The position numbers and the translations under genes were made by a program. Under the pieces are notes generated by a model. The model was not told the DNA's origin. It ran no database searches and worked only from the letters and a program-made list of their open reading frames with translations. From Methylotenera sp965234545 (GTDB lineage Bacteria > Pseudomonadota > Gammaproteobacteria > Burkholderiales > Methylophilaceae): a stretch of DNA of 64,000 nt. Below, one piece after another: positions 1 to 7,996 of the stretch. How positions within the stretch are numbered: the first letter of the stretch is position 1; each line of letters opens with the position of its first letter. Location: assembly GCA_965234545.1 (NCBI GenBank), contig OZ248348.1:1364001-1428000 (forward strand), written 5' to 3'.

Positions 1-2
1 GA

Positions 3-896
3 CGCGATGACGGCGGCGTGCAAAACAGCAGCATGCAATTGGTTGGTGTGGAATGGTTAAGCTACTTAAACGACCATTGGTTTGTCAAAGTAGAATCCGA
101 AGGTGCCATGGGTGGCGACAACAATGGCTACATGCAAATCCTCTTGGGCGGCGGCCTGCGCTTACCCATCACCCGCAGCACCAGCATTAAATTGCATGCG
201 GCAGCAGGGCCTGCTGGCGGTGGCGGGGCCGATGTGGGTGGCGGTCTTTTGCTGGATGCCGGCCTAGGTCTGCAACAAAAAATCAGCCGACACCTGGCGC
301 TGGAGCTATCAGCAGGTGGTGTGATGGCCCCATCGCATACGTTTGAAGCACTGAATGTGGCGCTTAAACTCAATTACCAATTTGGCATGCCCGATGTCGG
401 CACCACGCCGGTGTCTTGGTATGGTTTAGGTGAATTTGACACCACGCCACTGCGCGTGCGATTGACCAATCAAACTTACTTTAAAGCCGATGACCGCTGG
501 CGCAATGGCGACGTCAACCAAGAGGTGAGCAACTTGGGCGTGCAAGTGGATTACTTCTTAACGCCTAACTGGTATGTCACCGGCCAAGGTTTGGCCGCTT
601 ATGCCGGCGATGCCGGCGCTTACATGGTGGGTGAAGTGGGCTTGGGTGGCGTTTGGAATGTCACGCCGAATTGGTTTATTGAAGGCGAAGCGCTGTTCGG
701 CGCAGCCGGCGGCGGTGGCTTAGCGGTAGGCAGCGGCTTGGTGGCGCAAGGCAATGCGTCCGTCGGATACCGCTTAAACAAAGCCCTGTCTATTATTGCC
801 ACGGCCGGTCACATCGAAGCGCTGCAAGGCGACTTTAAAGCCAATGTCGCCGGCGTGTCGCTGGCTTACCAATTTAGCGCGTTTACCAGCAAGTAA
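3..896 (+). CDS. Beta-barrel-like protein with tandem internal duplication (5' end outside window)
   Basis: The reading frame is open to the left edge, so the N-terminus and any signal peptide are missing. The visible part is Gly/Ala-rich with alternating hydrophobic and polar residues and many aromatics, as in outer-membrane beta strands. It contains two copies of a module of about 115 residues: the first runs from VGVEWLSYLNDHWFV to LKLNYQFG and the second from LGVQVDYFLTPNWYV to VSLAYQFS. Matching blocks include a Gly-rich AGGGG stretch in the middle of each copy. I do not recognise a named family. The C-terminus (SAFTSK) lacks the usual terminal Phe of porins, so outer-membrane location is inference. 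It converges on suhB. Confidence 0.6.
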   Translation, partial: RDDGGVQNSSMQLVGVEWLSYLNDHWFVKVESEGAMGGDNNGYMQILLGGGLRLPITRSTSIKLHAAAGPAGGGGADVGGGLLLDAGLGLQQKISRHLALELSAGGVMAPSHTFEALNVALKLNYQFGMPDVGTTPVSWYGLGEFDTTPLRVRLTNQTYFKADDRWRNGDVNQEVSNLGVQVDYFLTPNWYVTGQGLAAYAGDAGAYMVGEVGLGGVWNVTPNWFIEGEALFGAAGGGGLAVGSGLVAQGNASVGYRLNKALSIIATAGHIEALQGDFKANVAGVSLAYQFSAFTSK

Positions 897-913
897 ACGC
901 ATCACAACAGCAA

Positions 914-931
914 AAAGCCTTAGCCGGCTTT
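914..931. terminator. Short convergent terminator candidate
   Basis: AAAGCC and GGCTTT form a short stem around a six-base loop exactly where the barrel-like gene and suhB converge. The stem includes the suhB stop codon. It is weak, with only six pairs and no long T-run. Confidence 0.3.
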
Positions 932-1732
932 CTGCGTTTTCAAGTCATCGGTTAAATGCGGCGCTAAAGTTTGCAGCATTTGACCGAATATTTTTGGGTT
1001 GGCGGCGACGATGTTGCCGGTTTTAAGCCAGTCTTCGTTGCCTTCAAAATCCCCTACTATGCCGCCCGCTTCCTGCACGATTAAGCCGCCGGCCGCAATG
1101 TCCCATGCGGACAAGCCGATTTCCCAAAAACCGTCGTACCATCCCACGGCCACGTAGGCCAAGTCCAGCGCGGCCGAACCCGGACGGCGCAAGCCGGTGG
1201 TTTTTTTAATCATGTCTTTAAACATGCCTAAGTAAGTGTCTAAATGGGTGAAATCACGGAACGGAAAACCGGTGCCTATGATGGATTCTTGCAATTTGGT
1301 GCGTTGCGTGACGCGTATGCGCTTGTCGTTTAAAAACGCGCCGCGGCCTTTGGTGGCGGTGAATAAGTCATTGCGATTGGGGTCGTAAATCACTGCGTGG
1401 GTCAACACGCCGCGCTCTTGCAAGGCAATCGAAATGCAGTATTGCGGCAAGCCGTGTAAGAAATTGGTGGTGCCATCCAAGGGATCAATGATCCAAATGA
1501 AGTCGGACTGGATATTCGATTCACCGCTCTCCTCACCCAAGAAACCGTGGGTAGGATACAGCTCTTTTAAGGTGTCGATGATGGCTTGTTCAGCCGCTTT
1601 GTCCACTTCGGTGACAAAGTCGTTATAAGTTTTGGTTTGAATTTTAAGGGAGCCGATGTCCTCGGATGCGCGGGTAATGATGTTACCGGCACGGCGGGCA
1701 GCTTTCACTGCGTTGGATAGCATGGGATGCAT
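920..1732 (-). CDS. suhB: Inositol-1-monophosphatase family protein SuhB
   Basis: A 270-residue Mg-dependent phosphatase of the inositol monophosphatase family. The metal-binding signature is complete: GEES at about residues 66-69, then DPLDGTTN at about 83-90, and the C-terminal WDIAAGG block. The length matches SuhB of E. coli. The protein dephosphorylates inositol-1-phosphate, and in enterobacteria it also acts as an rRNA transcription and Nus-factor-associated protein; which role dominates here cannot be read from sequence. Adjacent trmJ-cysE-iscR matches the common proteobacterial suhB-trmJ-cysE-iscR neighbourhood, here interrupted by two regulator genes. Confidence 0.93.
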   Translation of the reverse strand: MHPMLSNAVKAARRAGNIITRASEDIGSLKIQTKTYNDFVTEVDKAAEQAIIDTLKELYPTHGFLGEESGESNIQSDFIWIIDPLDGTTNFLHGLPQYCISIALQERGVLTHAVIYDPNRNDLFTATKGRGAFLNDKRIRVTQRTKLQESIIGTGFPFRDFTHLDTYLGMFKDMIKKTTGLRRPGSAALDLAYVAVGWYDGFWEIGLSAWDIAAGGLIVQEAGGIVGDFEGNEDWLKTGNIVAANPKIFGQMLQTLAPHLTDDLKTQKAG

Positions 1733-1750
1733 AGTGTCTCGAATCTGTGG

Positions 1751-1803
1751 CCAATAGCAAGGCCAACTTAAGCACGGTGGCTTAGTTTGGCGGATTGCAT
1801 TGG
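1751..1803. repeat. Long imperfect hairpin upstream of suhB
   Basis: The arms pair in blocks: CCAAT with ATTGG, GCAA with TTGC, GCCAA with TTGGC, and TTAAGC with GCTTAG, around an ACGGTG loop. It lies 18 bp upstream of the suhB start in the 371-bp gap between suhB and the IHF-like gene. The rest of that gap is AT-rich and holds a possible -10 (TATGAT, 1987-1992). I see no gene there. Function unknown. Confidence 0.4.
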
Positions 1804-2103
1804 TGGGTTAAAGAACGGTTAAGGCGTTATTTTAATACGATTTGTTAAATTAGCCTATTACCAAACTTAAGCCTTAGCTCGCAACAAGCCTTGTAGCCTG
1901 CGCTCCAGCCAGACCTTTAAAATAAATACGATATATTGCTATATATGATACTTAGGTGATAAACGTAATAAGTAATTATCTGCTAGTATGATTTTTTAAA
2001 TTTCCCGCCAAAAATGCCACCCCCTGTATTCATGCAGACGGCTTTTTTGACGGCAGTGAGCGCGCCTCACCGATTAGTGAGCCTATTTGTAGCCGGAAAC
2101 GCC

Positions 2104-2388
2104 ATGACCAAATCTGAGTTAGTGAACACCATCAAACAAAGCTTTCCGTATTTGTCGGAAGCCGACTGCTTGATGTGCATCAACACCCTCATCGACTTTA
2201 TGGGCGACCATTTAAGCCTAGGCAATAAATTCGAGATTCGTGGCTTCGGCACCTTTTCCACTAAAACCAGGCAAGCGCGCACGGTTAGAAACCCAAAAAC
2301 CGGCGAACAAATTCAACGCAAAGCCAGCGCCTACCCGTGCTTTAGACCAGGGAAAATGCTCAAAGACCGCGTCAACGATGTAGCTTAA
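2104..2388 (+). CDS. IHF beta-like / HU-family DNA-binding protein
   Basis: A 94-residue nucleoid protein of the HU/IHF family. It begins MTKSEL like IHF-beta and carries the family signature FEIRGFGTFS...RTVRNPKTGE (about residues 43-69) followed by the FRPGK loop. These proteins bend DNA as dimers. The frame is open further upstream, but the MTKSEL start matches the family and GGAA lies just before it. It diverges from standard IhfB: an unusual N-terminal half with two cysteines (EADCLMC) and a third in YPCFRPGK. It may be a paralogue rather than the principal IHF-beta. It is followed at a short distance by the HTH-receiver gene and could share its transcript. Confidence 0.8.
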   Translation: MTKSELVNTIKQSFPYLSEADCLMCINTLIDFMGDHLSLGNKFEIRGFGTFSTKTRQARTVRNPKTGEQIQRKASAYPCFRPGKMLKDRVNDVA

Positions 2389-2442
2389 GCCATGACCCAC
2401 CCTCCCTCACCCTTCCCTATTTAAGCAATCAAAGCAGCGTTT

Positions 2443-3063
2443 ATGGCAACCCAAAAACTCGCATTAAAAGCACTCGATTTGATGACCACCAGTGACGTGG
2501 CCAAAGAATTGGGCGTCACCATACGCTCGGTGCAGCTTTGGGTAGAACAAGGCGCGCTAGAAGGCTGGAAAACACCAGGAGGCCACCGACGCATCACCCG
2601 CGCCTCGTTCAACCGCATGACCGCCAGTCGCGTCAGCCATAAAAAGACCCAGCAAAGCGACGATTCTAAATTGCACGTGCTGATCATCGAAAAAGACGAC
2701 GCCACGCAAACCTTATACCGCCAAACCATCAAAAGCTGGGGTTTGGCCGTGGATCTAAAAATGACAGCCCATCCTATTGATGCCATGGTTGCCCTTGGCT
2801 TAGAAACGCCAGACTTACTCATGACCGATTTAAACCTAAGCGAGATTGACGCGCTGGCTATGCTCAAAGCCTTGCGCGGCAACGACGCATACAGCGACAT
2901 GGGCATCGTCGCCGTGACGAACTTAAGTGCAGATGATATCGCCGCCAAAGGCAGCTTGCCTAAACGCGTGCGCTTGTACAGCAAAAACCCCATACCGTTT
3001 TGGGAAATGAAAGAGCTGATGGCCGGCTTAATCGAACGCAAGCAAGAACGCCAAAGCGCTTAA
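2443..3063 (+). CDS. Orphan regulator: MerR/excisionase-type HTH fused to a receiver domain
   Basis: Residues about 14-60 are a winged HTH of the MerR/excisionase type: LMTTSDVAKELGVTIRSVQ, then GGHRRI, the usual recognition-helix and wing signature. A linker leads to a CheY-like receiver (about 78-200). The receiver keeps the key residues: acidic pair in IIEKDD, phospho-acceptor Asp in LMTDLNL, Thr in VAVTNL, and Lys-Pro region YSKNPIP. The DNA-binding domain precedes the receiver, the reverse of most response regulators. No histidine kinase is nearby, so the partner is unknown. It probably forms a transcription unit with the IHF-like gene upstream. Confidence 0.8.
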   Translation: MATQKLALKALDLMTTSDVAKELGVTIRSVQLWVEQGALEGWKTPGGHRRITRASFNRMTASRVSHKKTQQSDDSKLHVLIIEKDDATQTLYRQTIKSWGLAVDLKMTAHPIDAMVALGLETPDLLMTDLNLSEIDALAMLKALRGNDAYSDMGIVAVTNLSADDIAAKGSLPKRVRLYSKNPIPFWEMKELMAGLIERKQERQSA

Positions 3064-3130
3064 GCCATCCCAGCCCGCGTGGCGCCTTTTTGGCCATCGG
3101 TGCTAAACTAGCGTTTTAACGGTACCCCTC

Positions 3131-3901
3131 ATGTCAGCCACTATCGATAGCCCAGCCCTAGCCCCACTGCACAATTTCCGTGTGGTGTTATGCCAAACCA
3201 GCCACCCTGGCAACATCGGCTCGGCCGCGCGCGCCATGAAAACCATGGGCTTGCAGCATCTGTATTTGGTTAAACCGGATAGCTTCCCCGATGCGCACGC
3301 CACGGCACTGGCCACCGGTGCGGCCGATTTATTGGAGCAGGCGGTGGTGACCGAAACCTTGGCCCAAGCGCTGGAAGGATGCGCCTTCGCCATAGGCATG
3401 AGCGCGCGTAAACGCGGCTTGTCCCACGAATTAGTGAACGTCAGAAGTGCGGCACACAAGGCGATTGATGTGGCCTCCACGCAAACCGTGGCCTTGGTGT
3501 TTGGCACCGAGATGAGCGGCTTATCCAATGCCGAGCTGGATTTATGCCAATTGCTGGCAATGATACAAGCCAACCCAGTCTATTCCTCGCTTAACTTGGC
3601 GGCGGCGGTGCAGATTATGTGTTACGAATTAAGAATGGCTGCGCTGGAAAAACAAAACTTGCAAGACGACAACCTCAGTCCGCACGCAGCACCGGTGTAT
3701 GCCAGCATAGAAAGCGTGGAAGGCTTTTACCAACACCTGCAAGAAACGCTGCTGCACATAGGCTATTTAAACCCGCAAGCACCGAAAAAACTGATGGAAC
3801 GCTTAAGGCGGATTTATGCCAGAATTCGCTTAGAGAAAGAAGAAGTAAACTTGTTACGTGGCATACTAACGCTGACCGTGACCCCCAAAAAAACACGATA
3901 A
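3131..3901 (+). CDS. trmJ: tRNA (cytidine/uridine-2'-O-)-methyltransferase TrmJ
   Basis: A 256-residue SPOUT-class methyltransferase that 2'-O-methylates position 32 of tRNAs using S-adenosylmethionine. N-terminal SPOUT signature: HPGNIGSAARAMKTMG (about residues 25-40). The SAM-binding knot follows in LVFGTEMSGLSN and YSSLNLAAAVQ near residues 122-160. The C-terminal helical extension is typical of TrmJ rather than TrmL. The gene sits before cysE and iscR as in many proteobacteria. A TGCTAAACT extended -10-like sequence lies about 25 bp before the ATG. Confidence 0.92.
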   Translation: MSATIDSPALAPLHNFRVVLCQTSHPGNIGSAARAMKTMGLQHLYLVKPDSFPDAHATALATGAADLLEQAVVTETLAQALEGCAFAIGMSARKRGLSHELVNVRSAAHKAIDVASTQTVALVFGTEMSGLSNAELDLCQLLAMIQANPVYSSLNLAAAVQIMCYELRMAALEKQNLQDDNLSPHAAPVYASIESVEGFYQHLQETLLHIGYLNPQAPKKLMERLRRIYARIRLEKEEVNLLRGILTLTVTPKKTR

Positions 3902-3971
3902 GTATTGATGGTTAGCCCGCGCAACAAGCTGCGAGCAACTTAGCAAGAGCAATCGTTAAGAAGGCTGAATT

Positions 3972-4742
3972 ATGTTTGATCATTTAAAAGAAGACATCGC
4001 CATTGTGTTTGAGCGCGACCCCGCGGCCAGAACGCATTGGGAAATCCTCACTACCTACCCTGGCGTGCACGCTTTATTGATGCACCGCGTGGCGCATTTC
4101 CTGTGGCAGAAACGCTTGTTTTGGCTGGCACGCTTTAGCTCGCACTTGGCCCGCTTTTTAACCGGCATTGAGATACACCCGGGGGCTAGCATAGGCCACC
4201 GCGTGTTCATCGACCACGGCATGGGCGTGGTCATAGGCGAAACTGCCATCATCGGCGACGATTGCACGCTCTACCACGGCGTGACGCTAGGCGGCACTTC
4301 ATGGAACAAAGGCAAACGCCACCCCACCCTAGAAAACGGCGTGGTGATCGGTGCGGGCGCTAAAATTTTGGGTCCCATTACTTTGGGCGCTGGCGCTAAG
4401 GTTGGCTCAAACGCAGTGGTGGTGAAAGACGTACCAGCCAACGCCACGGCCATAGGCATACCAGCGCGCATACTGGAAGAAACGCCGGTCGACAAAAAGG
4501 CCGAAGCCCACCCGGCCAGCTTTACGGCCTACGCGGTGGTGGACGACAACGAAAAATTCAACCACGAAGCCATGGCTATCGCCTTGCAAGCCTTAATGGA
4601 AAAAAGCGCCAAGCAAGACCTTAAGTTGGCTGAGATGACCTTGCAGCTGCAGCTATTAGCAGTGGACGCGCAAGCCGACAGCAAAGTAGCCAGCGCGTTT
4701 GACGTGAAGCCTACACCCAAGAAAACCAGCACTAAAAAATAG
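3972..4742 (+). CDS. cysE: Serine O-acetyltransferase
   Basis: A 256-residue hexapeptide-repeat acyltransferase making O-acetylserine from serine and acetyl-CoA, the first step of cysteine synthesis. It shows the CysE N-terminal helical domain and then the left-handed beta helix with IHPGASIGHRVFIDHGMGVV, LYHGVTLGGTS and the Gly-rich coil NGVVIGAGAKILGPI. The catalytic His-Asp pair is in the FIDHG segment. A C-terminal tail of roughly 60 residues after the helix ends in a Lys/Thr-rich stretch. It lies immediately upstream of the isc operon, which consumes cysteine as sulfur donor. Confidence 0.95.
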   Translation: MFDHLKEDIAIVFERDPAARTHWEILTTYPGVHALLMHRVAHFLWQKRLFWLARFSSHLARFLTGIEIHPGASIGHRVFIDHGMGVVIGETAIIGDDCTLYHGVTLGGTSWNKGKRHPTLENGVVIGAGAKILGPITLGAGAKVGSNAVVVKDVPANATAIGIPARILEETPVDKKAEAHPASFTAYAVVDDNEKFNHEAMAIALQALMEKSAKQDLKLAEMTLQLQLLAVDAQADSKVASAFDVKPTPKKTSTKK

Positions 4743-4783
4743 CAGGGCCGCCTAGCAAAACGGCCTAAAAAATGGCCGGCCAA

Positions 4784-4839
4784 ATAGTTGACTAAAGTTA
4801 TCGGGTATTATAGAATACTTGACAATTATAGAGGGCTAT
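4784..4839 (+). promoter_or_regulatory. iscR promoter with two tandem IscR type-1 operators
   Basis: Two 25-bp elements (4784-4808 and 4815-4839) each fit the IscR type-1 consensus at about 22 of 25 positions by my count. The first starts ATAGTTGACT and ends TCGGGTAT; the second starts ATACTTGAC and ends GGGCTAT. The first contains a -35 (TTGACT, 4788-4793) and a 17-bp spacer leads to a -10 (TAGAAT, 4811-4816). [2Fe-2S]-IscR bound here would block polymerase, giving feedback repression as known in E. coli. Confidence 0.8.
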
Positions 4840-4846
4840 TAAAGTC

Positions 4847-5365
4847 ATGAAACTCACCACCAAAGGCCGTTTTGCCGTAACCGCCATGCTAGACCTGGCG
4901 TTACACGAATCCTTGGCGCACGACGCCATGGCAAAAGGCATCTTGCCCAGCGAAATCAAGCCGGTCACTTTGGCTGGCATCAGCGAACGGCAAAAAATCT
5001 CCCTATCCTATTTAGAGCAGCTGTTTAGTCGCTTGCGTCGCCAAGGCTTAGTCAGCAGCGTGCGTGGCCCTGGTGGCGGATACAAACTGGCGAAAAACTA
5101 CACCGATATTTCCGTCGCCGATGTGATCAATGCGGTAGATGAGCAAATTGATGCCACGCAGTGCGGCGGCCATGAAAACTGCCGTGACGAAGGTCGCTGC
5201 ATGACACACGATTTGTGGGCCACACTCAATAGCAAAATTTTGGATTACCTGGCCGGCATCAGCTTAGCCGACATGGTGGCAGCCCAAAAAAACAAGCAAG
5301 TGGTAAACATGGTGCCACGCATCCACGCAGAAAAAATCCTCACTGCAGGCACGGTCAGCGCATAA
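4847..5365 (+). CDS. iscR: Iron-sulfur cluster regulator IscR
   Basis: A 172-residue Rrf2-family winged-helix repressor of the ISC operon. The N-terminal HTH starts MKLTTKGRFAVTAMLDLA. The DNA-contacting wing contains VRGPGGGYKLA at about residues 72-82. Cluster ligands are Cys106, Cys112, Cys118 and His121, with the same 6-6-3 spacing as Cys92/98/104 and His107 of E. coli IscR. An insertion of about 14 residues in the N-terminal domain explains the offset. Two operators lie directly upstream. The cysteine desulfurase follows after 3 bp. Confidence 0.96.
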   Translation: MKLTTKGRFAVTAMLDLALHESLAHDAMAKGILPSEIKPVTLAGISERQKISLSYLEQLFSRLRRQGLVSSVRGPGGGYKLAKNYTDISVADVINAVDEQIDATQCGGHENCRDEGRCMTHDLWATLNSKILDYLAGISLADMVAAQKNKQVVNMVPRIHAEKILTAGTVSA

Positions 5366-5368
5366 GCC

Positions 5369-6514
5369 ATGAGCCACGTTTACTTTGATCACAATGCCAC
5401 CACGCAGATAGACGGCCGCGTTTTAGATGCGATGTTGCCGTGGATGCGGTCGCAATGTGGCAACCCCAGCAGCCGCCATCAATTTGGCCGTGCCGCCCGT
5501 GAAGCGGTGGCGCAGGCGCGCGAGCAAGTAGCCCGTGCCTGTGGCGCACAAGCCTCGCAGGTGGTGTTTACGGCCAGCGGCACCGAGGCTAATAACTTAG
5601 CTATTAAAGGCTTGGCTGGGCATATCACTCATGGGCAAATTTTAAGCAGCGCGGTCGAGCACCCCTGCGTGACGCGCTCAGCCGCTGCCATGCGTGCACT
5701 AGGCCACACCAGCAATAGCATCCCGGTGGACAGCGATGGCAAAGTCGATCGCGCTGAAATGAAAGCGCAATTGAGACTAGCCACCAGCTTGGTATCGGTC
5801 ATGCTGGCCAACAACGAAACCGGCGTGTTGCAGGATGTGGCGGAACTGGCCGAACTGGCTCGTGCGCGCGGCAGCTTGATGCACACCGATGCGGTGCAAG
5901 CTCTCGGGAAAATAGCATTGAATTTCAATGACTTAAACGTGCATGCCATGACCGTTTCTAGCCACAAGTTGCATGGCCCACAAGGCGCGGCCGCCCTGAT
6001 TTTAGACAAACGCGTGGACATTCAACCCCTGTTGCACGGCGGTGGGCAAGAGCGCGGTTTGCGTAGTGGCACGGAAAATGTGGCAGCGATAGTGGGCTTT
6101 GGTCTGGCTTGCGAACTGGCTAGCCAACAACTGGCCGACTACCAAGGCCATACCTTAAGCCTTAGAACGCAATTAGAAACAGGCTTGGCAGCGATGAACG
6201 CAACCATTTTTGGCGCGCAGTCTACCCGCTTAAGCAACACCAGCTTTTTTGCCGTGGATGGCATAGAAGGTGAAACTTTGGTGGTGGCCTTGGATCGTAA
6301 AGGCTATGCAGTGGCAAGCGGATCCGCCTGCTCCAGCGACAGCACCGAACCGAGCGCCGTGTTGTTGGCCATGGGCGTGCAGGAAGATGTGGCTCGCGGT
6401 GCCGTGCGAGTAAGCTTAGGAACACAGAATAGCGCGCAGCAAGTGGCGGATTTTTTACAGCACTTGCAGCAAGAAATTTTACGATTAAAGCAATTAAGCG
6501 CGATGGCGGCTTAA
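5369..6514 (+). CDS. Cysteine desulfurase, first of two tandem copies
   Basis: A 381-residue PLP-dependent class V aminotransferase-fold enzyme releasing sulfur from cysteine. It has FDHNATT near the N-terminus, the PLP-binding Lys in SSHKLHGPQG, and the persulfide-forming Cys in ASGSACSS near residue 320. It clearly diverges from the IscS encoded next, for example in lacking the long C-terminal tail. The start follows the iscR stop by 3 bp and the end touches the open frame of the next gene, so it belongs to the isc transcript. It may be a specialised sulfur donor or a redundant copy; it is NifS/IscS-like. Confidence 0.9.
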   Translation: MSHVYFDHNATTQIDGRVLDAMLPWMRSQCGNPSSRHQFGRAAREAVAQAREQVARACGAQASQVVFTASGTEANNLAIKGLAGHITHGQILSSAVEHPCVTRSAAAMRALGHTSNSIPVDSDGKVDRAEMKAQLRLATSLVSVMLANNETGVLQDVAELAELARARGSLMHTDAVQALGKIALNFNDLNVHAMTVSSHKLHGPQGAAALILDKRVDIQPLLHGGGQERGLRSGTENVAAIVGFGLACELASQQLADYQGHTLSLRTQLETGLAAMNATIFGAQSTRLSNTSFFAVDGIEGETLVVALDRKGYAVASGSACSSDSTEPSAVLLAMGVQEDVARGAVRVSLGTQNSAQQVADFLQHLQQEILRLKQLSAMAA

Positions 6515-6567
6515 TGTTGAACTCAACAGCAGTCTTAAATAAACACCAGTTAAGGATAAATAAACGC

Positions 6568-7821
6568 ATGTCAGCAACAGTAGAAATGCCAGTAGTCAGC
6601 GGTTCCGAAGAGGGTTTGTACCCAATCTATTTGGATTACTCGGCCACCACACCGGTCGACCCGCGCGTAGCCGCAAAAATGATTCCCTACATTAGTGAGC
6701 ATTTCGGCAACCCGGCCTCACGCAGCCACCCATATGGCTGGACGGCAGAAAAAGCCGTGGAAAATGCACGTTTAGAAGTCGCCAAGTTGGTTGGCGCCGA
6801 CCCACGCGAAATCGTTTGGACTTCTGGTGCGACCGAGTCCAATAACTTGGCCATCAAAGGCGCAGCGAATTTTTACAGCGAAAAAGGCAAGCACCTGATT
6901 ACCCTCACCACCGAGCACAAAGCGGTGATTGATCCCATGCGCGAACTAGAACGCCAAGGTTTCAGCGCTACGTATTTGGACCCAGAGCCGAACGGCCTGC
7001 TGGATATAGCCAAATTAAAAGCAGCGATACGCCCCGATACCGTGTTGGTGTCAGTAATGATGGTGAACAACGAAATCGGCGTGATCCAAGACATCGTGGC
7101 AATCGGTAATTTATGCCGTGAAAATGGCATTATTTTTCACGTGGACGCGGCGCAAGCCACCGGTAAAGTGGCCATCGATTTGGAGCAATTGCCGGTCGAT
7201 TTAATGAGCTTCTGTGCGCACAAAACTTACGGCCCTAAAGGCATAGGCGCATTGTACGTGCGTCGTAAACCGCGCATCCGTATCGAAGCGCAAATGCACG
7301 GTGGCGGCCACGAACGAGGCATGCGTTCAGGCACGTTGGCTACCCACCAAATTGTTGGCATGGGCGAAGCATTTAGATTGGCGCGCGAAGAAATGGTGGA
7401 AGAAAACGCCCGCATCCGCCGCTTACGCGACAAATTGCTGCACGGCCTGCAAACCATGGAAGAGGTTTACGTCAATGGCGATTTAGAGCACCGTGTGCCG
7501 CACAACCTAAACATCAGCTTCAACTACGTGGAAGGCGAATCCTTGATCATGGCGGTCAAAGGCATTGCTGTATCTAGCGGCTCGGCTTGCACTTCTGCCA
7601 GCTTGGAGCCCAGCTACGTGCTACGCGCACTAGGCCGCTCAGACGAACTGGCACACAGTTCCATCCGCTTCTCCATCGGTCGCTTTACCACCGAGGCGGA
7701 CGTGGACTACACCATCAATTTAATGAAAAGCAAAATTGATAAATTAAGGGAATTGTCCCCACTGTGGGAAATGTTTAAAGACGGCATAGACCTTAGCAAG
7801 GTCCAATGGGCAGCGCATTAG
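6568..7821 (+). CDS. iscS: Cysteine desulfurase IscS
   Basis: The main ISC cysteine desulfurase, 417 residues from the chosen start. The frame is open 54 bp further upstream, but the ATG at 6568 has an AGG about 12 bp before it and gives a normal N-terminus. It shows LDYSATTPVD, the PLP Lys in CAHKTYGPKG, and the mobile active-site loop SSGSACTSASLEPSYVLRA. The conserved C-terminus (PLWEMFKDGIDLSKVQW) is the IscU/TusA docking end. It transfers persulfide sulfur to IscU. A REP pair separates it from iscU. Confidence 0.96.
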   Translation: MSATVEMPVVSGSEEGLYPIYLDYSATTPVDPRVAAKMIPYISEHFGNPASRSHPYGWTAEKAVENARLEVAKLVGADPREIVWTSGATESNNLAIKGAANFYSEKGKHLITLTTEHKAVIDPMRELERQGFSATYLDPEPNGLLDIAKLKAAIRPDTVLVSVMMVNNEIGVIQDIVAIGNLCRENGIIFHVDAAQATGKVAIDLEQLPVDLMSFCAHKTYGPKGIGALYVRRKPRIRIEAQMHGGGHERGMRSGTLATHQIVGMGEAFRLAREEMVEENARIRRLRDKLLHGLQTMEEVYVNGDLEHRVPHNLNISFNYVEGESLIMAVKGIAVSSGSACTSASLEPSYVLRALGRSDELAHSSIRFSIGRFTTEADVDYTINLMKSKIDKLRELSPLWEMFKDGIDLSKVQWAAH

Positions 7822-7854
7822 TTTAATTAAAATTTAATAGTTATAAGCATTAAA

Positions 7855-7977
7855 TGTAGGAGGGGTCGGTGACCCCGAACCAAATATATAACAAGCATAC
7901 TTTCGCGGTCACAGACCGCTCCTACATACGATTTTTCAAGAAATTCATTTCTTAAAAAGTCGAAGTGCCTGTGGTAC
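7855..7977. repeat. REP pair plus 51-bp module between iscS and iscU
   Basis: Two REP-like palindromes face each other: 7855-7880 (head TGTAGGAG, hairpin GGGGTC-GGT-GACCCC) and 7902-7926 (inverse of head plus GCGGTC-TGT-GACCGC). A 51-bp module follows (7927-7977) with its own hairpin AAGAAAT-TC-ATTTCTT. The module recurs at 13921-13971 with 45 of 51 identical bases, all six differences being transitions. The element lies inside the isc transcript and may act as an mRNA processing or stabilising structure. Confidence 0.8.
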
Positions 7978-7996
7978 AAAAACAAGGAGAATTAAA

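Noticed and set aside
2421..3041. A 206-codon open frame antisense to the HTH-receiver gene
   Set aside because: It mirrors the real gene almost end to end and has no recognisable domain, whereas the sense frame has two clear domains.
4742..4782. GC-rich hairpins (GGCCG/CGGCC) between cysE and iscR as a terminator
   Set aside because: No T-run follows on the plus strand; the pairing is too short to call with the sequence alone.
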